In this document: in pieces, positions 8,560-16,983 of the stretch
Layout of the letters: each line of letters starts with the position of its first letter
Position numbering within the stretch: position 1 is the first letter of the stretch
NCBI RefSeq assembly: GCF_009765975.1
Contig: NZ_LMUJ01000051.1
Location: forward strand, 233,451 to 269,876
Reading direction: 5' to 3'
DNA: 36,426 nt
DNA from: Acidisphaera sp. S103
GTDB taxonomy: Bacteria > Pseudomonadota > Alphaproteobacteria > Acetobacterales > Acetobacteraceae
The notes under the pieces: model-generated
Seen by the model: the letters and a program-made list of their open reading frames with translations, nothing else
What the model was told of the DNA's origin: nothing
Databases searched by the model: none
Made by a program: the position numbers and the translations under genes

Positions 8560-11500
8560 ACCTATCCGCCCTGTTTATCAGCCGTCCCGTCGCCACCACC
8601 CTGCTGACGATCGGGATCACGCTGGCCGGCATTTTCGCGTTCTTCAAACTGCCGGTCTCGCCGCTGCCACAGGTGGATTTCCCGACGATTTCCGTCCAGG
8701 CGCAGTTACCCGGCGCCAGCCCCGAAACCGTCGCCACCAGCGTCGCCAGCCCGCTGGAACGCCATCTCGGCCAGATCGCCGACGTCACCGAGATGACGTC
8801 CACCAGTTCGGTCGGGTCCGCCCGTATCATCCTGCAATTCGGCCTGGATCGCGACATCAACGGTGCGGCGCGCGACGTGCAGGCGGCGATCAACGCCGCC
8901 CGGGCCGATTTGCCCACAAGCCTGCGCAGCAACCCGACCTATCGCAAGGTGAACCCGGCGGACGCCCCGGTGCTGATCCTGGCGCTGACGTCGAAAACCC
9001 TGACCCGCGGCCAGATGTACGACGCGGCGACCAACGTGCTGTCGCAGAAGCTGTCGCAGATCGACGGCATCGGCCAGGTCATCATCGGCGGCGCCGCGCT
9101 GCCCGCCGTGCGCGTGGAACTGAACCCGACCGCGCTGTTCAAATACGGCATCGGGCTGGAAGACGTGCGCGCCGCCCTGGCGTCAGCCAACGCCAACAGC
9201 CCCAAGGGTTCGATCGACACCGATACGCTGCACTACCAGCTTTACACCAACGATCAGGCCTCGCACGCGGACGACTACAAGCCCCTGGTGATCGCCTACC
9301 GCAACGGTGCCGCGATACGGCTGTCCGACGTGGCGGACGTGCAGGACTCGGTGGAGAATCTTCGTAATGCCGGCCTGTCGCAGGGCCAACCGGCGGTGCT
9401 GGTCATCCTGTTCCGCCAGCCGGGCGCCAACATCATCGACACCGTGGACAGCGTGAAAGCGGCGATCCCGCAGTTGATGGCGGCCATGCCGGCGGACATG
9501 AACCTGCTGATCGCCAACGACCGCACCACGACAATACGCGCCAGCCTGCACGACACGGAAAAGACCCTGCTGATTTCCGTCGCGCTGGTGACGCTGGTGG
9601 TGTTCCTGTTCCTGCGCAACGCCAGGGCGACGCTGATCCCGGCGATCGCGGTACCGGTGTCGATCATCGGCACGTTCGGAACCATGTACCTGATGGGCTA
9701 CAGCCTGGACAACCTGTCGCTGATGGCGCTGACGGTGTCCACCGGCTTCGTCGTCGACGATGCGATCGTGGTGCTGGAAAACATCTCCCGCCACATGGAG
9801 GACGGCATGCCGCGCGTCCAGGCCGCGCTGCGCGGGGCCAAGGAAGTCGGCTTCACCGTGGTGTCCATGAGCCTGTCGCTGATCGCGGTGTTCCTGCCGA
9901 TCCTGCTGATGGGCGGCATCGTCGGACGGCTGTTCCGCGAATTCGCGGTGACGTTGTCGATGGCGATCATGGTGTCGCTGGCGATTTCGCTGACCACCAC
10001 GCCGATGATGTGCGCGCTGTTCCTGAAGCCCGTCGACCGGTCGCTGCCCAAGCGGCAGACGCTGTTCGACCGCGTGCAAACGCTGTACGGGCGCACCCTG
10101 GCCTGGTCGCTGCGGCACCCGATGCTGGTGATTCTGGTGCTGCTGGCCGCGGTGGTGCTGAACGTCGCGCTGTATGTGGTCGTACCCAAGGGCTTCTTCC
10201 CGCAGCAGGACACCGGCCGGATGATGGGCAGCCTGCAGGCCGACCAGAGCATCTCCTTCCAGGCGATGCAGGGAAAGCTGGCGGATTTGTCCCGCATCGT
10301 GCAGGAGGATCCAGCGGTGCAGAGCGTCGTCGGCTTCACCGGCGCGGGCGGCGGCGGCGGTGCGGCGCAGACCAATACCGGTTCGGTGTTCGTGGCGCTG
10401 AAACCGCTGGCGGATCGTGATGGCATCGACACGGTCATGAGCCGGCTGCGGCGCAAGCTCTCCGTCGTGCCCGGCGCGCGGCTGTTCCTGGTGCCGATCC
10501 AGGACATTCGTGTCGGCGGCCGGTCGAGCAACGCGGCGTACCAGTATACGCTGCAGGCGGACACCACCGCCGATCTGTACGACTGGGCGCCCAAGTTGGT
10601 CACCGCATTGGAACACAGTCCGATCCTGCGGGACGTCAACTCCGACCAGCAGCAGAAGGGCCTGGAAACCGACCTGGTGATCGACCGGACCACCGCCGGC
10701 CGCCTGGGCATCAATGCCAGCCAGATCGACAACACGCTGTATGACGCGTTCGGGCAGCGCCAGGTCTCCACCATCTACAGCGCGCAGAACCAGTACCACG
10801 TGGTCATGGAGGTGGCGCCGCGCTACTGGCAAAGCCCGGAAACGCTGAAGGATATCTACGTCAGCACCGCCGGCGGATCAGCGTCGGGCACGCAGACGAC
10901 CAACGCGGTGGTCGGCACGGTCGCCTCGGCGACGACCACCACCGCCAACACGGCCGCAAGCATCGCCGCCAGTTCCGCGCGCAATGCGTCCACCAACGCG
11001 CTGGCGAATGTCGGCAAGGGCAGCGCGTCATCCGGCGCCGCGGTCAGCACCAGCAAGGAAACCATGATCCCGCTGGCATCGTTTACCACCTACGGCCCCG
11101 GCAACACCGCGCTGGCGGTGAACCATCAGTCGTCGTTCGTTGCCAGCACGATTTCCTTCAACCTGGCACCTGGCAAGTCGCTGAGCGACGCCACCATCGC
11201 GGTGGATCAGGCAATGCGGCAGATCGGCATGCCGGCATCGATCCATGGATCGTTCCAGGGGACGGCAGCCACCTTCCAGGAATCGATGCAGACCATACCG
11301 ATCCTGCTGCTGGCCGCGCTCGGCGCCATCTACATCGTGCTGGGCGTGCTGTACGAAAGCTACGTCCACCCGATCACCATCCTGTCCACCCTGCCCTCGG
11401 CCGGTATCGGCGCGATCCTCTTCCTGATGCTGTTCAACATCGAATTCAGCCTGATCGCCGCGATCGGCGTCATCCTGCTGATCGGCATCGTCAAGAAGAA

Positions 11501-11843
11501 CGCGATCCTGATGATCGACTTCGCCCTGGACGCCGAACGCACACTGAAGCTGGAACCGCGTGAGGCCATTTTCGAGGCGTGCCTGATGCGCTTCCGCCCG
11601 ATCATGATGACCACCAGCGCGGCGATGCTGGGCGCCCTGCCGCTGGCGCTGAGTTTCGGCGACGGCGGCGAATTGCGCCGGCCGCTGGGGATTTCCATCG
11701 TTGGCGGGCTGATGGTCAGCCAAGTGCTGACCCTCTACACCACGCCCGTCGTATATTTGTACCTCGATCGTTTCCGGCTGGCCGCGAAACGGCAATGGTA
11801 TCGGACCTTTCCCGGTCTGGCCGCACCGGAGGCTGCCGAGTAA
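8556..11843 (+). CDS. mdtC: RND multidrug efflux transporter permease, MdtC type, with a low-complexity insertion
   Basis: The second RND subunit, 1095 residues against about 1025 for E. coli MdtC. The start is ATG at 8556 inside the mdtB stop (ATGA); the upstream open frame inside mdtB is not used. TM1 is [19 protein letters not shown], followed by [22 protein letters not shown]. The TM4 pair is D401-D402 ([14 protein letters not shown]), TM10 contains [14 protein letters not shown], and TM11 contains [20 protein letters not shown]. The excess length is mostly one Ala/Thr/Ser-rich stretch at about residues 771-835, between DIYVS and MIPLASF, in the second large periplasmic loop where relatives have only a few residues. 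Translational coupling to mdtB fits a heteromeric MdtBC pump. Confidence 0.95.
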   Translation: MNLSALFISRPVATTLLTIGITLAGIFAFFKLPVSPLPQVDFPTISVQAQLPGASPETVATSVASPLERHLGQIADVTEMTSTSSVGSARIILQFGLDRDINGAARDVQAAINAARADLPTSLRSNPTYRKVNPADAPVLILALTSKTLTRGQMYDAATNVLSQKLSQIDGIGQVIIGGAALPAVRVELNPTALFKYGIGLEDVRAALASANANSPKGSIDTDTLHYQLYTNDQASHADDYKPLVIAYRNGAAIRLSDVADVQDSVENLRNAGLSQGQPAVLVILFRQPGANIIDTVDSVKAAIPQLMAAMPADMNLLIANDRTTTIRASLHDTEKTLLISVALVTLVVFLFLRNARATLIPAIAVPVSIIGTFGTMYLMGYSLDNLSLMALTVSTGFVVDDAIVVLENISRHMEDGMPRVQAALRGAKEVGFTVVSMSLSLIAVFLPILLMGGIVGRLFREFAVTLSMAIMVSLAISLTTTPMMCALFLKPVDRSLPKRQTLFDRVQTLYGRTLAWSLRHPMLVILVLLAAVVLNVALYVVVPKGFFPQQDTGRMMGSLQADQSISFQAMQGKLADLSRIVQEDPAVQSVVGFTGAGGGGGAAQTNTGSVFVALKPLADRDGIDTVMSRLRRKLSVVPGARLFLVPIQDIRVGGRSSNAAYQYTLQADTTADLYDWAPKLVTALEHSPILRDVNSDQQQKGLETDLVIDRTTAGRLGINASQIDNTLYDAFGQRQVSTIYSAQNQYHVVMEVAPRYWQSPETLKDIYVSTAGGSASGTQTTNAVVGTVASATTTTANTAASIAASSARNASTNALANVGKGSASSGAAVSTSKETMIPLASFTTYGPGNTALAVNHQSSFVASTISFNLAPGKSLSDATIAVDQAMRQIGMPASIHGSFQGTAATFQESMQTIPILLLAALGAIYIVLGVLYESYVHPITILSTLPSAGIGAILFLMLFNIEFSLIAAIGVILLIGIVKKNAILMIDFALDAERTLKLEPREAIFEACLMRFRPIMMTTSAAMLGALPLALSFGDGGELRRPLGISIVGGLMVSQVLTLYTTPVVYLYLDRFRLAAKRQWYRTFPGLAAPEAAE

Positions 11844-13477
11844 TGCAAACCCGCCCGATCCATCGGCGCCATCGCGCACCCGTCATGGCGGGCGAAGGCC
11901 CGCCATCCACGCCTGTGTTTTCACGGGTGGAAGGCGTGGATGCCGACCTTCGTCGGCATGACGGACGAGGACGATCGAAAGGTCAGCAACAACGCCGATT
12001 GGTGTTGCACACTGTCGGTGCCTGCCTGCTGCTAACCGGCTGCATGGTCGGACCGGACTACAAGCGGCCTGACGCCCCGCCCGCGCCGGCATTCAAGGAA
12101 CTCGCCGGCTGGAAGATCAGCCAGCCCGCCGACACCATCGACAAGGGCGCGTGGTGGTCGGTCTACCGCGACCCGGAACTCGACCGGCTGGAAGCCATGG
12201 TCAATGTCTCCAACCAGACGGTGAAGCAATTCGAAGCGCAATACCGCAACGCCGTCGCGCTGGTCGGCGAGGCTCGGGCCGGCCTGTTCCCGACCATCGG
12301 CATCACCCCCTCGGTCACCCGCGGCGGCGGTGGCGGCAGCGGTCTTGGGTCGGGCGGCGGCGGTTCCTCGCTGGCCAGCGGCGGTGGCACCGGTGGATCC
12401 GGTGGCGGCCGCGGCACCGAGTACAGCATCACCGGCAGCGTTTCCTGGGAACCGGATATCTGGGGCAAGGTGCGGCGGCAGATCGAAAGCAACGTGGCCG
12501 GCGCCCAGGTCAGCGCCGCGGACCTCGCGAACGCCAAACTGTCGGCCCAGGCCACGCTGGCCACCGATTACTTCGACCTGCGGGCCGAGGACGCGCTGAC
12601 CCAACTGCTGACCGAAACCGTCGCCGCCTATCGCCGAGCGATGCAGATCACCCAGAACCAGTATCGTGCCGGCACGCAAGCCAGCATCGATTACGTAACG
12701 GCACTGGCGCTGCTGCAGTCGACCGAGGCACAACTGATCGCGGTGGGCGTCCAACGCCAGCAATTCGAGCACGCAATCGCCATGCTGACCGGCCACGCGC
12801 CGGCCGAGATCACCATCGCGCCCGCCCCGCTGGCCGCCGCCGTGCCCGTCGTGCCGCCCGGCCTGCCGTCCGCGTTGCTGGAACGGCGGCCGGACATCGC
12901 CGCCGCTGAACGGGCGATGCAGCAGGAGAATGCGCTGATCGGCGTGCAGACCGCGGCCTACTATCCGGATATCTCACTGTCGGCGCTGGGCGGCTTCGCC
13001 GGCAATCCGCTGTCGCAGCTATTCACGACGGCGAACCAGGTGTGGTCGCTGGGGGCCTCGGCTTCAGAGACGCTGTTCGACGGTGGGCTGCGTTCCGCGT
13101 CGGTGATGGCGGCGCGGGCGACATATGACGCGTCGGTGGCGACCTATCGGCAGACCGTCCTGACAGCGTTCCAGGGCGTCGAGGATGCACTGTCCGACCT
13201 GCGCATCCTGGAACTTCAGGCCAAGGCGGAGGCGACCGCGGTGAACTCCACCCGCCGGGCGGTGGACGCGACGCTGAACCAGTACAAGGCCGGCACGGTT
13301 CCTTACACCAGCGTGATCACCGAACAGACGCTGCTGCTGGGGGACCAGCAGACGGCACTGGCGGTCCAGCAGAGCCGGCTGGTCGCCAGCGTGGCGTTGA
13401 TCGAGGCGGTGGGCGGCGGATGGACGACGGCGGATCTGCCGGCGAAGATCAAGCCGGGAAACTCATTGTTCCCGTGA
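11843..13477 (+). CDS. NodT/OprM-type outer membrane efflux lipoprotein
   Basis: The outer-membrane channel of the tripartite pump. A lipobox, LLLTGC, places the lipidated Cys at residue 67 if translation starts at ATG 11843, which shares one base with the mdtC stop (TAATG). The mature protein opens MVGPDYKRPDAP, then shows two OEP repeats: WWSVYRDPELDRLEAMV and SWEPDIWGKVRRQIESN, then LLERRPDIAAAERAMQQENALIGVQTAAYYPDISLS. A Gly/Ser-rich run at about residues 160-193 sits where an extracellular loop is expected. The first 50 or so residues are unusual because about residues 14-41 are encoded by a REP-like palindrome. The lipoprotein signal proper begins near RRLVLHTVGACLLL, so a later GTG/TTG start near 11999-12002 is possible but has no good ribosome site. 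Confidence 0.9.
   Translation: MQTRPIHRRHRAPVMAGEGPPSTPVFSRVEGVDADLRRHDGRGRSKGQQQRRLVLHTVGACLLLTGCMVGPDYKRPDAPPAPAFKELAGWKISQPADTIDKGAWWSVYRDPELDRLEAMVNVSNQTVKQFEAQYRNAVALVGEARAGLFPTIGITPSVTRGGGGGSGLGSGGGGSSLASGGGTGGSGGGRGTEYSITGSVSWEPDIWGKVRRQIESNVAGAQVSAADLANAKLSAQATLATDYFDLRAEDALTQLLTETVAAYRRAMQITQNQYRAGTQASIDYVTALALLQSTEAQLIAVGVQRQQFEHAIAMLTGHAPAEITIAPAPLAAAVPVVPPGLPSALLERRPDIAAAERAMQQENALIGVQTAAYYPDISLSALGGFAGNPLSQLFTTANQVWSLGASASETLFDGGLRSASVMAARATYDASVATYRQTVLTAFQGVEDALSDLRILELQAKAEATAVNSTRRAVDATLNQYKAGTVPYTSVITEQTLLLGDQQTALAVQQSRLVASVALIEAVGGGWTTADLPAKIKPGNSLFP
11882..11962. repeat. REP-like compound palindrome inside the 5' end of the outer-membrane gene
   Basis: Outer arms GTCAT/ATGAC are followed inward by hairpin ATGGCGGG-CGAAGG-CCCGCCAT (11885-11906), a 10-bp arm ATCCACGCCT (11905-11914) pairing with AGGCGTGGAT (11932-11941), and hairpin ATGCCGAC-CTTC-GTCGGCAT (11940-11959). 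Two small hairpins inside a larger one is the architecture of paired REP units. Confidence 0.8.
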
Positions 13478-13800
13478 TCGGGGGTGCCGCCGGTCGGACG
13501 GACGAGTTTGGAGCGGTGCTAAGGTTCCACGGCGTCGCTGAATACCTTTAGAGCATGATCACGCTGGGCGGGACGTCCAGAGCGCGTGAATCATGCGATC
13601 AAACAAAGAGCTAGAGCGTTTTCACCCTGCACAGTTAGGGTGAAAACGCTCTAGCGCCGCTGTCAGCGTGTCCATGCTTTAGCCTTTTGGGTGCGCCGCG
13701 CCGAGGATGTCGGCCGCCGGTTCGTTCCCAATCAGGTATGATGAAGGACGTTATCATGCGTGCTGTTGGCGGGACTCTCAAGCGTCCGTGGGTTCCGTTG
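13478..13800. other. Intergenic region between the efflux operon and the ISAs1 element
   Basis: About 320 bases with no supported gene. It contains the compound palindromic repeat at 13551-13654. The remainder (13655-13800) shows no convincing coding frame longer than about 27 codons, and no continuation of the toxin-antitoxin remnant found to the right of the IS. Confidence 0.5.
13551..13654. repeat. Compound palindromic intergenic repeat with a perfect 18-bp stem
   Basis: CTAGAGCGTTTTCACCCT (13611-13628) and its exact reverse complement (13637-13654) flank an 8-base loop. Just upstream, GCATGATCACGCT (13553-13565) pairs imperfectly with a segment at 13581-13596 containing AGCGCGTGAATCATGC. 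'GAGCATGATC...AAACAAAGAGCTAGAGCG' resembles abundant alphaproteobacterial intergenic repeats. It lies 130 bases beyond the efflux operon and has no T-run, so it looks like a dispersed repeat more than a terminator. Confidence 0.8.
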
Positions 13801-13818
13801 CAGGGCAATCGGGCGAAG
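13801..13818 (+). repeat. ISAs1 left terminal inverted repeat
   Basis: CAGGGCAATCGGGCGAAG; differs from the right repeat at two positions (6 and 14). Confidence 0.88.
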
Positions 13819-13886
13819 GAGTAGGTGACAAACGGCTAAAGGGCTGAATCCATACGATCCCTCGATTCGCTTCATAGGGGACAACG

Positions 13887-15032
13887 ATGGACGCTTCGGC
13901 ACAGGATGGTGGCGAGATTTTCGAGGCGACTGCCTTTCTCGGCTATTTCGAGGACCTGACGGATACTAGGCAGCCTGGCAAGGTGGTTTATCCGCTCGAC
14001 GAGGTGTTGCTGTTAGCATTACTCGCCACCCTCGCCGGGGCCGAAACCGTCACCGACATGGCCCGGTTTGGCGAGAAAAAGCTTGCCCTCCTGCGTCGCT
14101 TCCGCCCGTTTAAGGACGGAACGCCGCCGCACGATCGGATCGGCGATATCTTCGCCGCCTTGGATGCGGACCAGTTCCAGCACTGTTTCGTTGCGTGGGT
14201 CGCTTCGGTGACCGGGGTTCCCGAGGGGGTGATCGCGATCGACGGTAAGACTGTGCGCCGGTCCGGCCATAAAAAGGGCGACAAAGCGCCGATCCATATG
14301 GTCTCGGCCTTTGCTGCCCGCCAGCGCCTTGTGCTCGGCCAGGTCAAAGTGGCAGAAAAATCCAACGAGATTATAGCGATCCCAAAGTTGTTGAACATGC
14401 TCGCCATCGACGGGGCAATCGTGACCATCGACGCCATGGGGTGCCAGCGCACCATCGCCGCGGCGGTGCTGGACAAGAAAGCTGACTATGTCCTGGCGCT
14501 GAAAGGCAACCAGGGATCGCTGCGCGAGGATGTCGAGGTTTTTGTCACGGAACAAAGGGCCAATGGCTTCGCCGACACCGACGTCAGCCGCCACACCACC
14601 GTCGACGGCGACCATGGCCGTATCGAAACCCGCGCCACCACGGTGATCCATGATGTCGGATGGCTGCGGGAACGCCATGACTGGCCAGGGTTGAAGGCCG
14701 TCGTCGTGGTCGAGAGCAGCCGGGAAGTCAACGGAAAAACCGAACACGAGATGCGGCTTTACCTGACCTCGCTGGTGATGGTCGCAGCCCTGATGGGACC
14801 GGTCGTGCGTAACCACTGGGCCATTGAGAACAGCCTGCACTGGGTCTTGGATATGATCTTCCGCGACGACGAGTGCCGCGTGCGGACCGACCATGCCCCC
14901 GCTAACTTTACGACCATCAAGCACATGGCCCACAACCTTCTGCGCACCGCTTCCAGCAACGACTCACTCCGCCTGCGCCGCAAGGTCGCCGCTTGGGACG
15001 ACGACTTCCTCGCAGGCCTCATCGCGCGGTAA
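13887..15032 (+). CDS. ISAs1-family DDE transposase
   Basis: A 381-residue transposase, full length for the family, apparently intact. The N-terminal H-repeat-associated domain spans about residues 15-105 (FEDLTDTRQPGKVVYPLDEV, then HDRIGDIFAALDADQFQ). The catalytic triad is visible as the Asp of IAIDGKTVRRS, the Asp of VTIDAMGCQ and the Glu of NHWAIENSLHWVLDMIF, with YVLALKGNQ between. It moves the element by DDE chemistry. The start ATG at 13887 has GGGGA eight bases upstream. The stop is just inside the right terminal repeat. No frameshift was found, so the element may still be active. Confidence 0.95.
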   Translation: MDASAQDGGEIFEATAFLGYFEDLTDTRQPGKVVYPLDEVLLLALLATLAGAETVTDMARFGEKKLALLRRFRPFKDGTPPHDRIGDIFAALDADQFQHCFVAWVASVTGVPEGVIAIDGKTVRRSGHKKGDKAPIHMVSAFAARQRLVLGQVKVAEKSNEIIAIPKLLNMLAIDGAIVTIDAMGCQRTIAAAVLDKKADYVLALKGNQGSLREDVEVFVTEQRANGFADTDVSRHTTVDGDHGRIETRATTVIHDVGWLRERHDWPGLKAVVVVESSREVNGKTEHEMRLYLTSLVMVAALMGPVVRNHWAIENSLHWVLDMIFRDDECRVRTDHAPANFTTIKHMAHNLLRTASSNDSLRLRRKVAAWDDDFLAGLIAR

Positions 15033-15036
15033 ACGA

Positions 15037-15054
15037 CTTCACCCGATTCCCCTG
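15037..15054 (-). repeat. ISAs1 right terminal inverted repeat
   Basis: CTTCACCCGATTCCCCTG on the plus strand, the inverted partner of 13801-13818. Confidence 0.88.
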
Positions 15055-15219
15055 GGTCACCATTCGCCGCCAGAACCGCGATATCGCGGTTGTTCTCTCA
15101 ACCCGCGGCTTCGCGCTATCAACCTCGTGGAACTTACCCGCTTTTGTGACCGGATCGGACAGCGGGCAGAGGCGGCCGGCATGACCGAGGAAAAGCTGGC
15201 CAAATTTCTCGCTGAATGA
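15055..15219 (+). pseudogene. Remnant of a Phd-type antitoxin, cut by the IS and frameshifted
   Basis: Immediately right of the IS end one frame reads VTIRRQNRDIAVVLS, the core of Phd/YefM-type antitoxins ('...RGRPVAVVLS'). A second frame (PAASRYQ) continues it for a few codons. A third frame carries INLVELTRFCDRIGQRAEAA and MTEEKLAKFLAE to the stop at 15217-15219. That C-terminal block is typical of small antitoxins paired with PIN toxins, and its stop overlaps the ATG of the PIN fragment (ATGA), as intact pairs do. The N-terminal coding part is missing: nothing left of the IS matches it. At least two frameshifts are needed to join the pieces. The family call is by motif. Confidence 0.6.
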
Positions 15220-15386
15220 GCGACGAGCCACGCATCGTTCTGGATACGAACGCCATCATTAGTCGGATTATCCGGCCGAATTCGACGGCGGGGCGGACGG
15301 TTCGTTTTGGTATGGAAACCAGCCACGTACTCGCCTTCGAGGCGACGATGACGGAACTGCCTGACGTCCTGTCGCGGCATCGTTGA
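15216..15386 (+). pseudogene. Truncated PIN-domain toxin (VapC-like), 56 codons
   Basis: The frame starts at an ATG overlapping the antitoxin stop and reads MSDEPRIVLDTNAIISRI, then STAGRTVRFGMETSHVLAFE, then TMTELPDVLSRHR and a stop. IVLDTN with the first catalytic Asp (residue 10) and the TMTEL Glu region are hallmarks of the PIN_3 group of toxin components, which run to about 135-145 residues. The remaining acidic residues of the active site would lie beyond the stop, and no downstream frame restores them within 200 bases. It is therefore an inactive C-terminally truncated ribonuclease toxin. Confidence 0.72.
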
Positions 15387-15594
15387 GCACGTTTGGTTGG
15401 TCCGGTGGAACACCCGGTCGTAGCATCGGCTCTCGATCCGAGGTTGGCCTGCATTTCCAGCGTTTGCCGGATGCCGCGACTGGATTCAGACCAGGATAAC
15501 ATCCCCGGCGACAATGGCTCTGTGCCGGAAACCCCACCCTTGTCTCCCTACCCCGGATCGGGTCTGATCCGCCCCGCCAACCGGAGGAAGCCAT

Positions 15595-16053
15595 ATGGCC
15601 GAGATACGCACGCAACATCTGCTGACCCTCAAGCTCGCCGTGAACGGCATGCAGCCGATCGGCGAGACTCCGTCCGGCAATCGCCGCATCGGCCTGGTCG
15701 CAGGGGGCACCTTCGAGGGGCCGAAACTGCGTGGCACCGTGCTGCCCGGCGGCGCAGACTGGATCATCGGCCGCCCTGACGGCGTAACGACGCTCGACGT
15801 CCGCATCGTTCTGCAAACCGACGACGGCGCTGCCATCGGCCTGACCTACAAAGGCCTGCGCCACGGCCCCGCGGCGGTGATGGAGAAGGTCAACAGCGGC
15901 CAACCGGTCGATCCATCCGAGTACTACTTCCGCACCGTCGTAACGTTCGAGACGGCCGCGCCGAAATACGCCTGGCTCAACAAGGTTTTTGGTATCGGCA
16001 CGGGGAGTCGGCCGCCGGAAGGCCCCATCTACGACATCTTCGAGGTGCTCTGA
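15595..16053 (+). CDS. DUF3237 (UPF0311) family protein
   Basis: A 152-residue single-domain protein. The family blocks are visible: GNRRIGLVAGGTFEGPKLRG, LPGGADWI, VTTLDVRIVLQTDDGAAIGL, YKGLRHGP, EYYFRTVVTFETAAPKYAWL and a terminal YDIFEVL. DUF3237 proteins form small beta-barrels of unestablished activity and often sit beside catabolic dehydrogenases and CoA ligases. GGAGG lies seven bases before the ATG. The next gene starts two bases after its stop, so it heads a three-gene unit with the dehydrogenase and the acyl-CoA synthetase. An accessory role in that pathway is inferred only from position. Confidence 0.88.
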   Translation: MAEIRTQHLLTLKLAVNGMQPIGETPSGNRRIGLVAGGTFEGPKLRGTVLPGGADWIIGRPDGVTTLDVRIVLQTDDGAAIGLTYKGLRHGPAAVMEKVNSGQPVDPSEYYFRTVVTFETAAPKYAWLNKVFGIGTGSRPPEGPIYDIFEVL

Positions 16054-16055
16054 TC

Positions 16056-16955
16056 ATGGCGACAATCGGGTTTATCGGTCTCGGCAACATGGGCGGCCCG
16101 ATGGCGGCCAATCTGGTGAAGGCCGGCCATACCGTCTCTGGCTTTGACCTCAATCCAGCGGCGCTGGACGCCCTGGGCAAGGCTGGCGGCAAAGTCGCCA
16201 AAAGCGCAGCCGAGGCCGTGGCGGGCGCTTCGGTCGTCATCACCATGCTGCCGGCCGGCGAGCATGTGCGGGACGTCTATCTGAATCAGGGTGGCCTGAT
16301 CGATGTCACCAAGGACGCCCATCCGCTGCTGATCGACTGTTCGACCATCGACGTGGAGAGCGCCCGCACCGTGACTGCTACGGCCGAGACAGCCGGTTTG
16401 GCGATGCTGGACGCGCCAGTTTCCGGCGGAACGGCCGGCGCGCAGAACGGCACGCTGACCTTCATGGTCGGCGGCACCGAGGACGCGTTCACCCGCGGTA
16501 AGGCGGTGCTGGAGGCGATGGGCAAGAACATCTTCCATGCCGGTGGGCCGGGCGCAGGGCAGGCGGTGAAGATCTGCAACAACATGATGCTCGCCATCAA
16601 CATGGTCGGGGTGTCGGAGGGTTTCCTGCTGGCGGAGAAGCTTGGTCTGGACTGGAACAAGCTGCACCAGATATGCGCGACCGCCACAGCCAATTCCTGG
16701 GCGCTGTCGAATTACTGCCCGGCGCCCGGCCCGGTCCCCGCCGCGCCGTCCAACCGCGATTACGCCCCCGGTTTTGCCGCCGCGCTGATGGTGAAGGACG
16801 TGAAGCTGTCGCAGGCCGCGGCCGAGGCGGCCGGCTCACCTACGCCCCTGGCGGCAAAGGCTTTGAGTTTCTACCAGCAGGTGGTCGATCAGGGCGACGG
16901 CGGCAAGGATTTCTCGGTCGTATTCCGCTGGCTGGCGCAACAAAAACGGCATTGA
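16056..16955 (+). CDS. mmsB: 3-hydroxyisobutyrate dehydrogenase-type beta-hydroxyacid dehydrogenase
   Basis: A 299-residue NAD(P)-dependent enzyme. The N-terminal Rossmann motif is IGFIGLGNMGGPMAANLVKAG. The substrate-binding DAPVSGGTAGAQNGTLTFMVGG lies at about residues 117-138. The catalytic lysine is K172 in GAGQAVKICNNM. The C-terminal all-helical part ends KDFSVVFRWL. The sequence follows the valine-pathway HIBADH subgroup (MmsB), which oxidises 3-hydroxyisobutyrate to methylmalonate semialdehyde. The related tartronate semialdehyde reductase group cannot be fully excluded without alignment. It starts two bases after DUF3237 and is followed after 28 bases by an acyl-CoA synthetase. No methylmalonate-semialdehyde dehydrogenase or 3-hydroxyisobutyryl-CoA hydrolase is in the window. 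Confidence 0.87.
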   Translation: MATIGFIGLGNMGGPMAANLVKAGHTVSGFDLNPAALDALGKAGGKVAKSAAEAVAGASVVITMLPAGEHVRDVYLNQGGLIDVTKDAHPLLIDCSTIDVESARTVTATAETAGLAMLDAPVSGGTAGAQNGTLTFMVGGTEDAFTRGKAVLEAMGKNIFHAGGPGAGQAVKICNNMMLAINMVGVSEGFLLAEKLGLDWNKLHQICATATANSWALSNYCPAPGPVPAAPSNRDYAPGFAAALMVKDVKLSQAAAEAAGSPTPLAAKALSFYQQVVDQGDGGKDFSVVFRWLAQQKRH

Positions 16956-16983
16956 GCCAGCGGTTCGGGGAGGGGAGCAACCA

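Larger units (their letters stand above)
13801..15054 (+). mobile_element. Complete ISAs1-family insertion sequence, 1254 bp
   Basis: The left terminal repeat CAGGGCAATCGGGCGAAG (13801-13818) matches the reverse complement of the right end (15037-15054) at 16 of 18 positions. The single transposase gene starts 68 bases inside the left end and stops 4 bases before the right repeat. Size, end sequence (CAGGG...) and transposase type all fit ISAs1. The 8-10 bases flanking the two ends do not match each other, so no target duplication remains. Confidence 0.9.

Noticed and set aside
9183..10832. A 549-codon minus-strand open frame inside mdtC
   Set aside because: Composition (His/Arg/Gln-rich) is typical of the antisense shadow of a GC-rich gene; the plus strand encodes a clear RND pump.
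13611..13654. Reading the perfect palindrome as the efflux-operon terminator
   Set aside because: No T-run, 130 bases from the stop, and it is part of a larger repeat; listed as a repeat instead.
13738..13824. A 28-codon frame running into the ISAs1 left end
   Set aside because: Too short, no ribosome site, and does not resemble the missing antitoxin N-terminus.
14019..14933. A 304-codon minus-strand frame inside the ISAs1 transposase
   Set aside because: Shadow of an intact transposase gene; no domain.
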